Assembly (NCBI GenBank): GCA_900554985.1
Contig: USJQ01000087.1
Location: forward strand, 1-5,405
DNA length: 5,405 bases
Direction of reading: 5' to 3'
From: an uncultured Collinsella sp.
GTDB taxonomy: Bacteria > Actinomycetota > Coriobacteriia > Coriobacteriales > Coriobacteriaceae
The translations under genes were made by a program, and so were the position numbers. The notes under the pieces are model-generated. The model was not told where the DNA came from and did not search any database. It saw only the letters and a list, made by a program, of their open reading frames with translations. This document shows, piece by piece, positions 5,280-5,405 of the stretch; the first letter of the stretch is position 1; each line of letters opens with the position of its first letter.

Positions 5280-5405
5280 GTGCTTAATAGATTTCGCATG
5301 CTTGTCGCCTGTGCTTTGACCTTCGCGCTTTGCTGGGTGCCGGGATTTGCGTTTGCTGGGGACGCTGAGGACGGGGCCCAGGTTGCTGCGACCGCTCATG
5401 GCCTT
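5280..5405 (+). CDS. Start of an exported or membrane protein, cut by the window edge
   Basis: The visible 42 codons read as a signal sequence: a basic start (NRFR, 3-6), a hydrophobic core MLVACALTFALCWVPGFAFA (7-26), and a likely signal peptidase site after AFA (24-26), followed by acidic GDAEDGAQ (27-34). GTG at 5280 is chosen because GGAG (5270-5273) lies 6 bases upstream; an in-frame ATG at 5298 would leave almost no basic n-region. It follows modA on the same strand after 68 bases with no convincing terminator between, so it may belong to the same transcript. A ModB permease with an unusual N-terminus or a second accessory exported protein would fit the place, but nothing visible identifies it. 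Codon use is less biased than in modA. Confidence 0.65.
   Translation, partial: MLNRFRMLVACALTFALCWVPGFAFAGDAEDGAQVAATAHGL

Noticed and set aside
1..5405. tRNA or rRNA genes, CRISPR arrays, insertion sequences
   Set aside because: No cloverleaf-like sequence, no regularly spaced direct repeats, and no transposase-like frames or terminal repeats were seen on either strand.

Overview
The window is a GC-rich, densely coded bacterial chromosome segment. The base composition, strongly G/C-ending codons, GTG use as a start and the gene content suggest a gut Actinobacterium of the Coriobacteriia, probably Collinsella or a relative. That assignment is an inference from protein style and codon use; no rRNA or other marker is present.

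Layout. On the minus strand, reading leftwards from about 2.2 kb, are a CLC-family anion transporter (783-2168) and then, 86 bases on, a diacylglycerol-kinase-type lipid kinase that runs off the left edge (696-1). A 211-base divergent intergenic region (2169-2379) carries a -10 box for each direction. On the plus strand, moeA (2380-3642) and a mogA/moaB-type gene (3653-4132) lie 10 bases apart and form the last two steps of molybdenum cofactor synthesis. A probable intrinsic terminator follows. A 200-base regulatory region with several inverted repeats then leads into modA (4336-5211), the molybdate-binding lipoprotein of an ABC importer, which has a twin-arginine lipoprotein signal peptide. 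A further exported or membrane-anchored protein starts at 5280 and is cut by the right edge.

How it fits together. ModA would capture molybdate outside the cell for an ABC importer whose permease and ATPase genes are not in the window. The MogA-type protein would adenylylate molybdopterin, and MoeA would insert the metal. The nested inverted repeats around the modA promoter suggest tight control of import, probably by a metal- or oxyanion-sensing repressor that is not in the window.

Two points deserve most attention. First, two 7-4-7 inverted repeats share the pattern TAWTCTS-N4-SAGAWTA; one overlaps the modA -10 box and the other lies 49 bp upstream. Second, the CLC protein looks like the fluoride-type (CLC-F) subgroup but lacks about 13 residues in the normally conserved segment before PLAG (helix G). 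No clearly new system is visible; the rest is orthodox molybdenum metabolism.
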